28,840 nucleotides of DNA, taken from contig NZ_WOEI01000022.1 in the NCBI RefSeq assembly GCF_009733925.1, forward strand, positions 1-28,840, written 5' to 3'. Numbering within the stretch: position 1 is the stretch's first letter; every line of letters begins with the position of its first letter. The position numbers were made by a program, and so were the translations under genes. Source of the DNA: Streptobacillus canis. GTDB taxonomy: Bacteria; Fusobacteriota; Fusobacteriia; Fusobacteriales; Leptotrichiaceae. Shown piece after piece: positions 6,552-14,191 of the stretch. A model generated the notes under the pieces. It had not been told where the DNA came from. It was given only the letters and a program-made list of their open reading frames with translations, and ran no database searches.

Positions 6552-8486
6552 ATGGTAAATGAAAGAGAAATAAGAATACTAGAAAAGCTTTTAGAAGAGA
6601 GTACATTAAATCTTGAAACTATTTGTGAGTATTTTAGAGTATCAAAAAGGACAATACAGTATAATATTAACAATATTAACTACTATTTATCAAAAAAAGG
6701 TTTTTCTAAAATTGGTATAAAAAACGGAAATATATTACTTAGTTCAAAACTGGAGTTAGAACAGTTTTTGGATAGTATTAAAGATAAAGAATATATAAAC
6801 AGAGATGATAGAATAAGTTTAATTTATCTATATGCTTTATATAATAAAAAAGGATTAAATATATCAAATTTAGCAAAAAAAATAGATATTTCAAGAAATA
6901 CTTTGAAACTTGATATGAATTTGTTAGATGGTGAAAAATTTCAATATATACATTCGAGAGGATATTTCTTGGATTGGCCAAATAATAAAAAAATAGAATT
7001 TCTTGATGAAGTATATAATAAAAAATCATTACAAAAGTATTTAGAAGAAGTAATAGATTATGAAACTATGAAAAATGTTGAAGATTTCTTCAGAGAACTT
7101 TCTGAAAGTATTAAGTTTAATATTAATGAAGAGATATATCAAAAGTTAATGATAACGATATATACTATGATAAAATTCCCTGAAAAAACTAAGGCAACTA
7201 ATAAATTTAGTTTAGAAGAAGAAAGGAATAAGATAAAAGTAATATTTACAGAATATTTTGGAACTCATCCAAGTTTCGATAAGATATCTGAAATGTTAAT
7301 AGGATTATCAATTAATCCTAATCTTGAATCTTGGCTAGATGAATCTTTCTTAATAAAGAAAATGATTAAGGTAGTAAGTGATAAGATAAGACTTGATTTA
7401 ACAGAAGATAAAGTCCTATATGACTTCTTATTAAGTCACATTAAGGTATCTATTTATAGACTGAAAAAAGGAATTAAACTTAAAAATTCAATATATCAAC
7501 AATTAGTTTTAGAAGATGATCCATTATTACCAATAATTAGATCAGCTATAGTAGAAATGGAAGATATATTTGATATACAATTTACAGAAATTGAAATATC
7601 ACTTATAGCTTACCACTTCAAAGCATCTATAGAAAGAATGAGAACTTTCAATAGAAAGAAAGTAATATTAGTATGTGGATTAGGATATGGTACTTCAAGA
7701 ATATTAGAATATAATCTTAAGGAAAAATTTGATATAGATATAGTTGACGTATTACCTGCATATATGATAGATAAAATTAATTTTAATTCTAATTCAGTAG
7801 ACTATATACTTTCAACTATAGACTTAGATAATGTAGATTATGTTAAAATTAATCCATTACTAAAAGTAGAAGATTATGAAAAGTTAGATGATTTAGGAAT
7901 TAAAAGAAGAAAAGATAAAGTAATTATAGATGAGTTACTAGATGAAATTGAAGATAACGTATCTAAAATGGATAGAGAAAAACTTAAGAATATATTACTT
8001 GATAAATTCTCTAATATTTTAATTGATAGTTTTAGAGGAGAAAGTGAATTAATAAAAGTATTAGATAAAAATAGTGTAATATTTATGGATAAGATAGATA
8101 CTTGGGAAGATGCTATAGATGTATTAGGAAATAATCTAGTATTTAAAGGATCTGTAAGTACAGAATATATAGAAGAAATGAAGAAGATGGTTAAAAAATT
8201 AGGGCCATATATAGTAATTGATGATGGTATAGCAATACCGCATGCAAAACTTGAAAATGCAGTATATCATACAGATGCAAGCTTACTTGTATTAAAAGAA
8301 CCTGTAAATTTTGGTAAAGATAGAAAGGCATCAGTTCTACTTTGTTTCTCTAGTAAAGACAATAGCTCTCATTTAGAGCTATTAGGAGACTTCTATAAGT
8401 TAATATTAAATGAAGACTTCCTAGAAGTAGTAAGTAAAATAGAAAGTTATGAAAAATTAATATCATATTTTAGTAAAAAGATATAA
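6552..8486 (+). CDS. PRD-containing transcriptional regulator (MtlR/LicR-type PTS-controlled activator)
   Basis: The 644-residue protein has the full layout of PTS-regulated activators: an N-terminal HTH (about 5-45), a second HTH (about 100-135), two PRD regions (about 165-270 and 280-370), an EIIB-like domain starting with VILVCGLGYGTS (Cys375) and a C-terminal EIIA-like domain (about 500-640) with IAIPHAK (His564). PRD2 keeps histidines in DFLLSHIKVS (His296) and LIAYHFKAS (His355). PRD1 lacks a histidine at the usual first site (YQKLMITIYTMIKF), although His239 occurs later. Such regulators are switched by phosphorylation from HPr and their cognate EIIB and sense sugar flux. Being the first gene of the operon, 12 bases before EIIA, it most likely controls the downstream PTS and transketolase genes. 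AAGGAG precedes the ATG. Confidence 0.88.
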   Translation: MVNEREIRILEKLLEESTLNLETICEYFRVSKRTIQYNINNINYYLSKKGFSKIGIKNGNILLSSKLELEQFLDSIKDKEYINRDDRISLIYLYALYNKKGLNISNLAKKIDISRNTLKLDMNLLDGEKFQYIHSRGYFLDWPNNKKIEFLDEVYNKKSLQKYLEEVIDYETMKNVEDFFRELSESIKFNINEEIYQKLMITIYTMIKFPEKTKATNKFSLEEERNKIKVIFTEYFGTHPSFDKISEMLIGLSINPNLESWLDESFLIKKMIKVVSDKIRLDLTEDKVLYDFLLSHIKVSIYRLKKGIKLKNSIYQQLVLEDDPLLPIIRSAIVEMEDIFDIQFTEIEISLIAYHFKASIERMRTFNRKKVILVCGLGYGTSRILEYNLKEKFDIDIVDVLPAYMIDKINFNSNSVDYILSTIDLDNVDYVKINPLLKVEDYEKLDDLGIKRRKDKVIIDELLDEIEDNVSKMDREKLKNILLDKFSNILIDSFRGESELIKVLDKNSVIFMDKIDTWEDAIDVLGNNLVFKGSVSTEYIEEMKKMVKKLGPYIVIDDGIAIPHAKLENAVYHTDASLLVLKEPVNFGKDRKASVLLCFSSKDNSSHLELLGDFYKLILNEDFLEVVSKIESYEKLISYFSKKI

Positions 8487-8498
8487 GTGAGGTAAACA

Positions 8499-8927
8499 AT
8501 GTTATTCAATAAAAATAATGTAGGAATAAGAGAAAGTGTACAAAATTGGGAAGAAGCAATAAAACTTGCAGCAAGACCATTAGTCGACAGTGGAAATATT
8601 AGAGAAGAATATATAGATAAGATGATAGAATCAGTAAATAATTTAGGATTCTATATAGTATTAACTGATGATATTGCTATGCCACATGCAAGACCAGAAG
8701 ATGGAGTAATAGAAACAGGAGTATCATTCTTAAAAGTAAATGAAGCTGTAGAATTTGGAGATACAAAATTACACTTAATCTTTGTATTAGCAGCTAAAGA
8801 TAAGGACTCTCATATAGATACTATAGGAGCGTTACTTGAAATCTTCCAAGATGATGAGAAGATAGAAAAACTTAAAGAAGCTAAGAAATTAGAAGAATTA
8901 ATAGAAATTATTGAAGGAGGTAAATAG
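8499..8927 (+). CDS. ulaC: PTS EIIA component, ascorbate/fructose-mannitol type
   Basis: The 142-residue cytoplasmic phosphocarrier accepts phosphate from HPr and passes it to EIIB. The active-site histidine is His63 in DIAMPHARPED, with the second conserved His105 in KDSHIDTIGAL. Length is normal for a free-standing type-2 EIIA. It is recognisably related to the EIIA-like domain of the regulator just upstream (shared patterns W-E-D/E-A-I, EEYI..M, PHA). It lies 12 bases after the regulator and is separated from EIIB by one base, so the genes are tightly co-translated. The ula assignment follows the EIIC family; substrate is not proven. Confidence 0.87.
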   Translation: MLFNKNNVGIRESVQNWEEAIKLAARPLVDSGNIREEYIDKMIESVNNLGFYIVLTDDIAMPHARPEDGVIETGVSFLKVNEAVEFGDTKLHLIFVLAAKDKDSHIDTIGALLEIFQDDEKIEKLKEAKKLEELIEIIEGGK

Positions 8928-8928
8928 T

Positions 8929-9195
8929 ATGAAAATAATGGCAGTGTGCGGTTCAGGACTTGGATCAAGTTTTATGTTAGAAATGAATGTAAAAAAAGTT
9001 CTTAACAAAATTGGAGTTGAAGCTGAAGTAGAACACTCAGATTTAGCCTCTGTTACAATAAACAGTGCTGATTTATTTGTAATGGGTAGGGATATTGCTG
9101 AAAGTTCACCTATCCCAACAGATAGAGTAATAGTTTTAGATAGTATAATATCTATGCCAGAACTTGAACAAAAATTAACAGAAAGATTAAAATAA
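8929..9195 (+). CDS. ulaB: PTS EIIB component, ascorbate type
   Basis: Start 8929 is chosen over the in-frame ATG at 8911 because GAAGGAGG (8912-8920) is well placed and the protein then begins MKIMAVCGSGLGSS, the standard EIIB phosphate-binding loop with Cys7. The 88-residue cytoplasmic protein takes phosphate from EIIA and phosphorylates the incoming sugar on EIIC. Residues 8-14 (GSGLGSS) form the P-loop. Length is close to UlaB-type EIIBs. It starts two bases after the EIIA stop codon begins its last base, so the two are translated together, and it is followed by EIIC after 17 bases. Confidence 0.9.
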   Translation: MKIMAVCGSGLGSSFMLEMNVKKVLNKIGVEAEVEHSDLASVTINSADLFVMGRDIAESSPIPTDRVIVLDSIISMPELEQKLTERLK

Positions 9196-9212
9196 TATTT
9201 TAGGAGGACAAC

Positions 9213-10556
9213 ATGCAAGCAGTATTAAATTTTATTGTTGACATTTTAAAAACACCATCAATACTAGTTGGTGTAATAGCATTAGTAGGGCTATTATTAC
9301 AAAAAAAACCTGCAACTGATGTAGTTAAAGGTACAATTAAAACAATTTTAGGATTCTTAGTATTAGGAGCAGGAGCAGGATATTTAATTGATCAATTAGG
9401 ACCAATGACTGCAATGTTCGAAAAAGCGTTCGCTATTCAAGGGGTTATTCCAAACAACGAAGCAATCATATCAGTTGCTTTAAAAGATTTCGGAACAACT
9501 ACAGCTTTAATTATGGCTTTAGGAATGGTTGCTAACATTTGTATAGCTCGTTTCACTAAATTAAAATACATATTCTTAACTGGACACCATACTTTATACA
9601 TGGCAGCTATGATAGCTATTATGTTACATATTGCAGGGTTCCAAGGTGCTTTATTAATCGTAGTAGGAGCTATCTTATTAGGATTAACAATGGCTATTTT
9701 CCCAGCTTTAGCACAACCTTTCATGAAAGGTATAACTGGAGATGATTCAGTAGCATTTGGTCACTTCTCAACTTTAGGATATATTTTATCAGGATATATA
9801 GGTAAATTAGTTGGTAAAGGTTCTAAATCTACAGAAGAAATGCAATTACCTAAAAACTTATCATTCTTAAGAGATTCATCTATTTCTATCTCTATAACTA
9901 TGATGATAATTTACGTAATCTTAGCAGTATTTGCAGGTAAAGAATTCGTTACTACAGAACTTTCAGGTGGAGATAACTATATCATATATGCATTAATTAA
10001 AGGTATAGGATTTGCAGGAGGAGTTTACATCATCTTACAAGGTGTTAGATTAATCTTAAACGAAATAGTTCCAGCATTTACAGGAATTTCTGAAAAATTA
10101 GTTCCTAATGCTAAACCAGCTTTAGATTGTCCAATAGTATTCCCTTATGCACCAAATGCAGTATTAATAGGATTCATCTTCTCATTCTTAGGAGGATTAG
10201 TTGGATTATTTATCTTAGGTATGTTTAATGCAGTATTAATCTTACCAGGTGTAGTACCTCACTTCTTCTGTGGAGCAACTGCTGGAGTATTCGGTAACTC
10301 AACAGGTGGAAGACGTGGAGCTATGATAGGAGCATTCGCAAATGGATTATTATTAACATTCTTACCAGCTGCTTTATACCCATTATTAGGAAGTTTAGGA
10401 TATGTAGGAACTACATTCTCAGATGCTGACTTTGCAACTTTAGGTATAATCTTAGGTAATGCTGCTAAATTATTAAATCCAACAGTAATAACTGGTATAG
10501 TACTTGCTATAGTTGCAGGATTAGTTGCTCATAATTTAGTAAGCAAAGAAAAATAA
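9213..10556 (+). CDS. ulaA: PTS EIIC permease, ascorbate (UlaA/SgaT) family
   Basis: The 447-residue integral membrane protein has about ten to twelve hydrophobic segments and is the sugar-translocating component. Family-like elements include a GHHTLYMAAM loop near residue 125, a TGDDSVAFGHF segment near 176 and a VVPHFFCGATAGVFGNSTGG segment near 345-364. AGGAGG precedes the ATG. Characterised members import L-ascorbate as the 6-phosphate, but none of the ascorbate catabolic genes (UlaG lactonase, UlaD/E/F) is here. The partner genes are transketolase subunits, so a pentose or pentitol-like substrate is also possible. The gene uses more C-ending codons (TTC, ATC, AAC) than its neighbours, a possible sign of high expression. 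Confidence 0.88.
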   Translation: MQAVLNFIVDILKTPSILVGVIALVGLLLQKKPATDVVKGTIKTILGFLVLGAGAGYLIDQLGPMTAMFEKAFAIQGVIPNNEAIISVALKDFGTTTALIMALGMVANICIARFTKLKYIFLTGHHTLYMAAMIAIMLHIAGFQGALLIVVGAILLGLTMAIFPALAQPFMKGITGDDSVAFGHFSTLGYILSGYIGKLVGKGSKSTEEMQLPKNLSFLRDSSISISITMMIIYVILAVFAGKEFVTTELSGGDNYIIYALIKGIGFAGGVYIILQGVRLILNEIVPAFTGISEKLVPNAKPALDCPIVFPYAPNAVLIGFIFSFLGGLVGLFILGMFNAVLILPGVVPHFFCGATAGVFGNSTGGRRGAMIGAFANGLLLTFLPAALYPLLGSLGYVGTTFSDADFATLGIILGNAAKLLNPTVITGIVLAIVAGLVAHNLVSKEK

Positions 10557-10574
10557 AAATAGAAAGAGATAAAT

Positions 10575-11390
10575 ATGATTACTACAGAGGAATTTGCAAA
10601 AGAAATTAGAATAAATGTTTTAAAAATGTTAAATAATTTAGGATTTGGACACTATGGTGGATCATTATCAGTCGTAGAAACATTAGCAGTTCTTTACAAT
10701 GATGTAATGAAATATGATCCGAAAAACCCAAATTGGGAAGAAAGAGACTATTTTGTACTGTCTAAAGGACATGCAGGTCCAGCTCTTTATTCTGCATTAG
10801 CACTTAAAGGATTTTTCCCAGTAGAAGAATTATTAACTTTAAATGTTAATGGTACTAAATTACCATCACATCCAGATAGATTAAAAACTAATGGTGTAGA
10901 TGTAACTACAGGATCTTTAGGTCAAGGTATATCTATCGCTACTGGAATTGCTAAAGCTTTAAAAATACAAAAGAAAAATAACAGAGTCTTTACAATAATT
11001 GGAGATGGAGAAGCTCAAGAAGGACAAGTTTGGGAAGCTATGCAATTTATAGCACATAATGAACTAAACAATCTTGTAGTATTTATAGATTATAACAAAC
11101 AACAATTAGATGGTTACTTAGAAGATATTTGTAAACCATATTCATTTGAAGAAAAAGCTAAATCATTTGGTCTTAAAGCTGTAACAGTTAAAGGTGATGA
11201 TATAGGTGCAATTAAAGGTGCAATAATGTCACAAAAAGATAAACCTTTAGTTATAGTTCTTGATTCAATTAAAGGTCAAGGAGTTAAATTTATTGAAACT
11301 CTTAAAGGAAATCACCATATTAGACCTAATGAAGAAGTTAAAAAAGAATTAGAAAAAGCAATACTTGAGTTACAAAGAGAGGTGAAATAA
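10575..11390 (+). CDS. Transketolase, N-terminal (TPP-binding) subunit
   Basis: The 271-residue protein matches the pyrophosphate-binding half of transketolase. Visible elements are SKGHA (63-67), TGSLGQG (112-118), and the thiamine diphosphate motif beginning GDGEAQEG (143-150) and ending at IDYN (171-174). The catalytic half is encoded by the next gene, overlapping by one base (the final A of the stop is the A of the next ATG). Split transketolases form heterotetramers that exchange two-carbon units between ketose and aldose phosphates in the non-oxidative pentose phosphate pathway. Co-location with a PTS suggests that the imported phosphorylated sugar drains into this pathway. AGAAAGAG upstream is a moderate ribosome binding site. 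Confidence 0.9.
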   Translation: MITTEEFAKEIRINVLKMLNNLGFGHYGGSLSVVETLAVLYNDVMKYDPKNPNWEERDYFVLSKGHAGPALYSALALKGFFPVEELLTLNVNGTKLPSHPDRLKTNGVDVTTGSLGQGISIATGIAKALKIQKKNNRVFTIIGDGEAQEGQVWEAMQFIAHNELNNLVVFIDYNKQQLDGYLEDICKPYSFEEKAKSFGLKAVTVKGDDIGAIKGAIMSQKDKPLVIVLDSIKGQGVKFIETLKGNHHIRPNEEVKKELEKAILELQREVK

Positions 11391-12349
11391 TGACACGTGT
11401 ATATAATGGAGAAGCTATGAAAGAAGCTTTAGAATTAAGAAAAGTATGTACTGATAAATTGCATGAATTCTTAGAAAAAGATAAAGATGTAGTGGTATTA
11501 GATGCTGACTTAATGGGATCTTTAGGTACAGGTTCTCTACAAAAAGAATATTCAGATAGAATAGTTAACTGTGGAATTATGGAAGCTCAAGAAATTTCTT
11601 GTGCAGCTGGGATGAGAAGAGCAGGCTTAAAACCTTTCGTTCATACATTTACAGCATTTGCAAGTAGAAGATGTCTAGATCAAATCTTTATTTCTTCACT
11701 TTATCAAGAAAACCCTATAACAATAATAGCATCAGATGCTGGTATACAAGCAGTACATAATGGTGGAACTCATATGTCATTTGAAGATATGGGACTAATA
11801 AGAGGACTTGCTGGATCTACAATAATAGAACCAACAGATTCAACAGTGCTTAAAGCAGTACTTGATGAAGTTCTAGAAAAAAATGATAAATTCTACTGGA
11901 TAAGATTAACTAGAAAAAATGTATTCAAAGTATACGAAGAAGATGCAAAAATTGAAATAGGAAAAGCTAATGTAGTTAGAGAAGGAAAGGATGTAGTTAT
12001 CATAGCTAATGGTATGATGGTACATAACTCAAGAATAGCTGCAAAAAAATTAGAAGAAGAAGGTATAAATGTAACTATACTTGATATGTTTACATTAAAA
12101 CCTATAGATAAAAATGCAATAGTTAAATATTGTGCTAATGCAAAACTTGTAGTAACTGCTGAAAACCATAGTATAACTAATGGACTTGGTTCAGCTGTTG
12201 CAGAAGTACTTTCAGAAAATTGCCCTACTAAACTTGTAAGAGTAGGAGTTAAAGAAAGATATGGACAAGTTGGAACATTAGAATTCTTACAAGAAGAATA
12301 TGAATTAACAGCCGATGATATATATAAAGCGGTTAAAAATAACATATAA
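11390..12349 (+). CDS. Transketolase, C-terminal (pyrimidine-binding) subunit
   Basis: The 319-residue subunit supplies the pyrimidine-binding and C-terminal domains. The conserved glutamate that activates thiamine diphosphate is in CGIMEAQE (Glu65), followed by FVHTFTAFASRR. The C-terminal domain runs from about residue 190, with TAENHSITNGLGSAVAE near 260-276. GAGAGGTG lies just before the ATG inside the preceding gene, so translation is coupled. A hairpin terminator follows 13 bases after the stop, ending the PTS operon. Together with the previous gene it makes one complete enzyme; no domain appears missing. Confidence 0.9.
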   Translation: MTRVYNGEAMKEALELRKVCTDKLHEFLEKDKDVVVLDADLMGSLGTGSLQKEYSDRIVNCGIMEAQEISCAAGMRRAGLKPFVHTFTAFASRRCLDQIFISSLYQENPITIIASDAGIQAVHNGGTHMSFEDMGLIRGLAGSTIIEPTDSTVLKAVLDEVLEKNDKFYWIRLTRKNVFKVYEEDAKIEIGKANVVREGKDVVIIANGMMVHNSRIAAKKLEEEGINVTILDMFTLKPIDKNAIVKYCANAKLVVTAENHSITNGLGSAVAEVLSENCPTKLVRVGVKERYGQVGTLEFLQEEYELTADDIYKAVKNNI

Positions 12350-12362
12350 GATTACTAAAAAT

Positions 12363-12386
12363 GCTACCTTTAAGGTAGCGTTTTTT
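12363..12386. terminator. Bidirectional terminator between convergent genes
   Basis: GCTACC (12363-12368) pairs with GGTAGC (12374-12379) around a TTTAA loop. Six T follow on the plus strand and an A-rich flank on the left acts as the T-tract for the minus-strand gene, whose stop lies at 12385-12387. Confidence 0.85.
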
Positions 12387-13266
12387 AATCTTCAAATATA
12401 GATATAATAGTAATAGATCCAATAAGTATTACTGCACCTATTAATTGTATTATTGTAAGTTCAGTTCCTAAAAATATCATACCTATTGCTATTGCAACCA
12501 TAGGTTCTATAGCTCCAAGTAAAGATGTAGTTGTAGGTTGTATATATTTAGTACTTTCTAAAAATAGGTAAAATGGTATTGCATTACCTAAAACTACATT
12601 AGACATAAATGCAATAAATACATTCATATTTAATAATTCTCTAAAGTTTCCAAAATCCATAAAAGGAATAAAGACTAAAGATCCTATTATCATTCCACAT
12701 CCTATAACTATAGTATTATCAATTTTCTTGAATTTAGATATGTATAAGATATAGAATGCAAATGTAAATGCAGCAATTAAACCGTAGATTAAAGCAGTAA
12801 CACTTACATTTAAATTATTTAAACTTCCGTTAGTTATCATAAGAAACATTCCGTATAGTGCAACGATGACTAATAATATTTTTTTCTTGCTGGGCATTAT
12901 CTTTGTTTTAATGCTAAGATATATTAGTACAATAGTTGGTGTTAAATATTGCATTAATGTTGCAAGTGCAGCATTAGAATAATTAATAGTTTGTGCAAAT
13001 GAATATTGAAGTGCAGCTATACCAACAAAACCGTAAATTACTATTCTAAATAAATTTTTTTTATTAAATAAAATGGCTTTTAGACCTTTAGTTCCCTTAG
13101 TTGATAGGCCATATCCAAGTAATATTATTCCAGTTAAAAACATTCTTAATGATGTATAAGTATTTACACTTAAGTTTGAATTACTAAAAATATATTCAGC
13201 TAAATTTCCAGAAATTCCCCATAAGAATGCAGCAATAAATGCCATTAAAATTCCAATTTTTTTCAT
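12385..13266 (-). CDS. EamA/DMT-family membrane transporter
   Basis: The 293-residue protein has about ten transmembrane segments in two repeats of five, the layout of drug/metabolite transporters of the EamA group. The first repeat opens with a typical AAFLWGISGNLAEYIF pattern. The second contains LLGAIEPMVAIAIGMIFLGT near 255-274, the usual EamA signature region before the last helix. Members export or import varied metabolites; the substrate cannot be read from sequence. It is transcribed alone, divergently from suf and convergently with the PTS operon. GGGAGAG upstream of the ATG is its ribosome binding site. Confidence 0.85.
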   Translation of the reverse strand: MKKIGILMAFIAAFLWGISGNLAEYIFSNSNLSVNTYTSLRMFLTGIILLGYGLSTKGTKGLKAILFNKKNLFRIVIYGFVGIAALQYSFAQTINYSNAALATLMQYLTPTIVLIYLSIKTKIMPSKKKILLVIVALYGMFLMITNGSLNNLNVSVTALIYGLIAAFTFAFYILYISKFKKIDNTIVIGCGMIIGSLVFIPFMDFGNFRELLNMNVFIAFMSNVVLGNAIPFYLFLESTKYIQPTTTSLLGAIEPMVAIAIGMIFLGTELTIIQLIGAVILIGSITIISIFED

Positions 13267-13297
13267 GTATATTTCTCTCCCTAATTATCTAATATAT

Positions 13298-13327
13298 ATT
13301 ATCATATTAAAGTTAAAAAATAAACAA
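13298..13327 (-). promoter_or_regulatory. Weak candidate promoter for the EamA transporter
   Basis: On the minus strand TTGTTT (13327-13322) and GATAAT (13303-13298) are 18 bases apart, about 30 bases before the start codon at 13266. The region is so AT-rich that other pairs fit nearly as well. Confidence 0.3.
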
Positions 13328-13347
13328 AAATTGTAAGAGTTTTTCTT

Positions 13348-13376
13348 TTGATTTTATTACAAAAATGATATATAAT
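13348..13376 (+). promoter_or_regulatory. Promoter of the sufCBDS operon
   Basis: TTGATT (13348-13353) and a perfect TATAAT (13371-13376) are separated by 17 bases. Transcription would start near 13383, giving a leader of about 55 bases that contains the palindrome at 13402-13420. Confidence 0.65.
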
Positions 13377-13401
13377 ATAATTAACAAATAAAAAATTTGT
13401 A

Positions 13402-13420
13402 TTATCAAATAATTTGATAA
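13402..13420. promoter_or_regulatory. Perfect 19-nt palindrome in the suf leader, candidate operator
   Basis: TTATCAAAT and ATTTGATAA flank a single central A. It lies about 20-38 bases downstream of the predicted start and 8 bases before the AAGGAGG of sufC. It could be an operator for a dimeric regulator acting as a roadblock, or an RNA hairpin near the ribosome binding site. With a one-base centre the DNA-operator reading is more likely. Confidence 0.5.
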
Positions 13421-13438
13421 GAAAAGTAAGGAGGAAAT

Positions 13439-14191
13439 GTGGAATTATTAAGAGTAGAAAATCTACATGCTGGTGTAGAAGAGAAAGAAATAATTAAAGG
13501 ATTGGATTTAGTAATTAATAAAGGTGAAATACATGTGATAATGGGACCAAATGGTGCTGGTAAATCAACACTTGCCTCTATATTAATTGGTCATCCTAAA
13601 TATGAAGTAACAGAAGGAAGTATCATTTTAGAAGGTGAAGAAATACAGGAAGATGCTGTTGATGAAAGAGCAAGAAAAGGACTTTTCTTATCTTTCCAAT
13701 ACCCAGAAGAAATACCTGGATTAACTGTAGAAGATTTCTTAAGATCAGCTAAAGAAGCAGTTAGTGGGGAAAAACAATACTTCTTAAGATTTAACAAGTT
13801 ATTAAAAGAAAAAATGGCAGAATTAAAAATGGATGAAAGCTATGCAAGTAGATATTTAAATGTAGGTTTCTCAGGAGGAGAAAAGAAGAAAAATGAAATC
13901 TTACAAATGGCAATTTTAGAACCAAAACTTGCAATACTTGATGAAACAGATTCAGGTCTTGATAGAGATGCTACAAAAATTGTATTTGAAGGTGTTAAAA
14001 CATTAAAATCTACAGATAGATCTATGTTAATAATTACACACTATGATAAAGTTTTAGAATATTTAGATCCAGACTTTGTTCATATCTTAATGGATGGAAG
14101 AATAGTTAAAACTGGTGGAAAAGAATTAGTAGAATTCATTGAAACTTATGGATATGAAAAATTAAGAGAAGATCTTTTAGGTGATAAATAA
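13439..14191 (+). CDS. sufC: SufC, Fe-S cluster assembly ATPase
   Basis: The 250-residue ABC-type ATPase powers the cytoplasmic SufBCD scaffold. It shows Walker A in MGPNGAGKST, the SufC-type signature FSGGEKKKNE in place of LSGGQ, Walker B LAILDETDSGLD and the switch His in IITHYD. Length is standard. The start appears to be GTG at 13439, just after AAGGAGG (13428-13434), which leaves only four bases of spacing. The ATG at 13437 is out of frame. The GTG start aligns with the usual SufC N-terminus. It is the first gene of the operon and shares one base with sufB (TAATG). Confidence 0.95.
   Translation: MELLRVENLHAGVEEKEIIKGLDLVINKGEIHVIMGPNGAGKSTLASILIGHPKYEVTEGSIILEGEEIQEDAVDERARKGLFLSFQYPEEIPGLTVEDFLRSAKEAVSGEKQYFLRFNKLLKEKMAELKMDESYASRYLNVGFSGGEKKKNEILQMAILEPKLAILDETDSGLDRDATKIVFEGVKTLKSTDRSMLIITHYDKVLEYLDPDFVHILMDGRIVKTGGKELVEFIETYGYEKLREDLLGDK

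Noticed and set aside
8898..9218. Minus-strand ORFs opposite PTS, transketolase, sufC, mvaK1 and pepF
   Set aside because: All lie antisense to well-recognised genes and show no domain or ribosome binding site.
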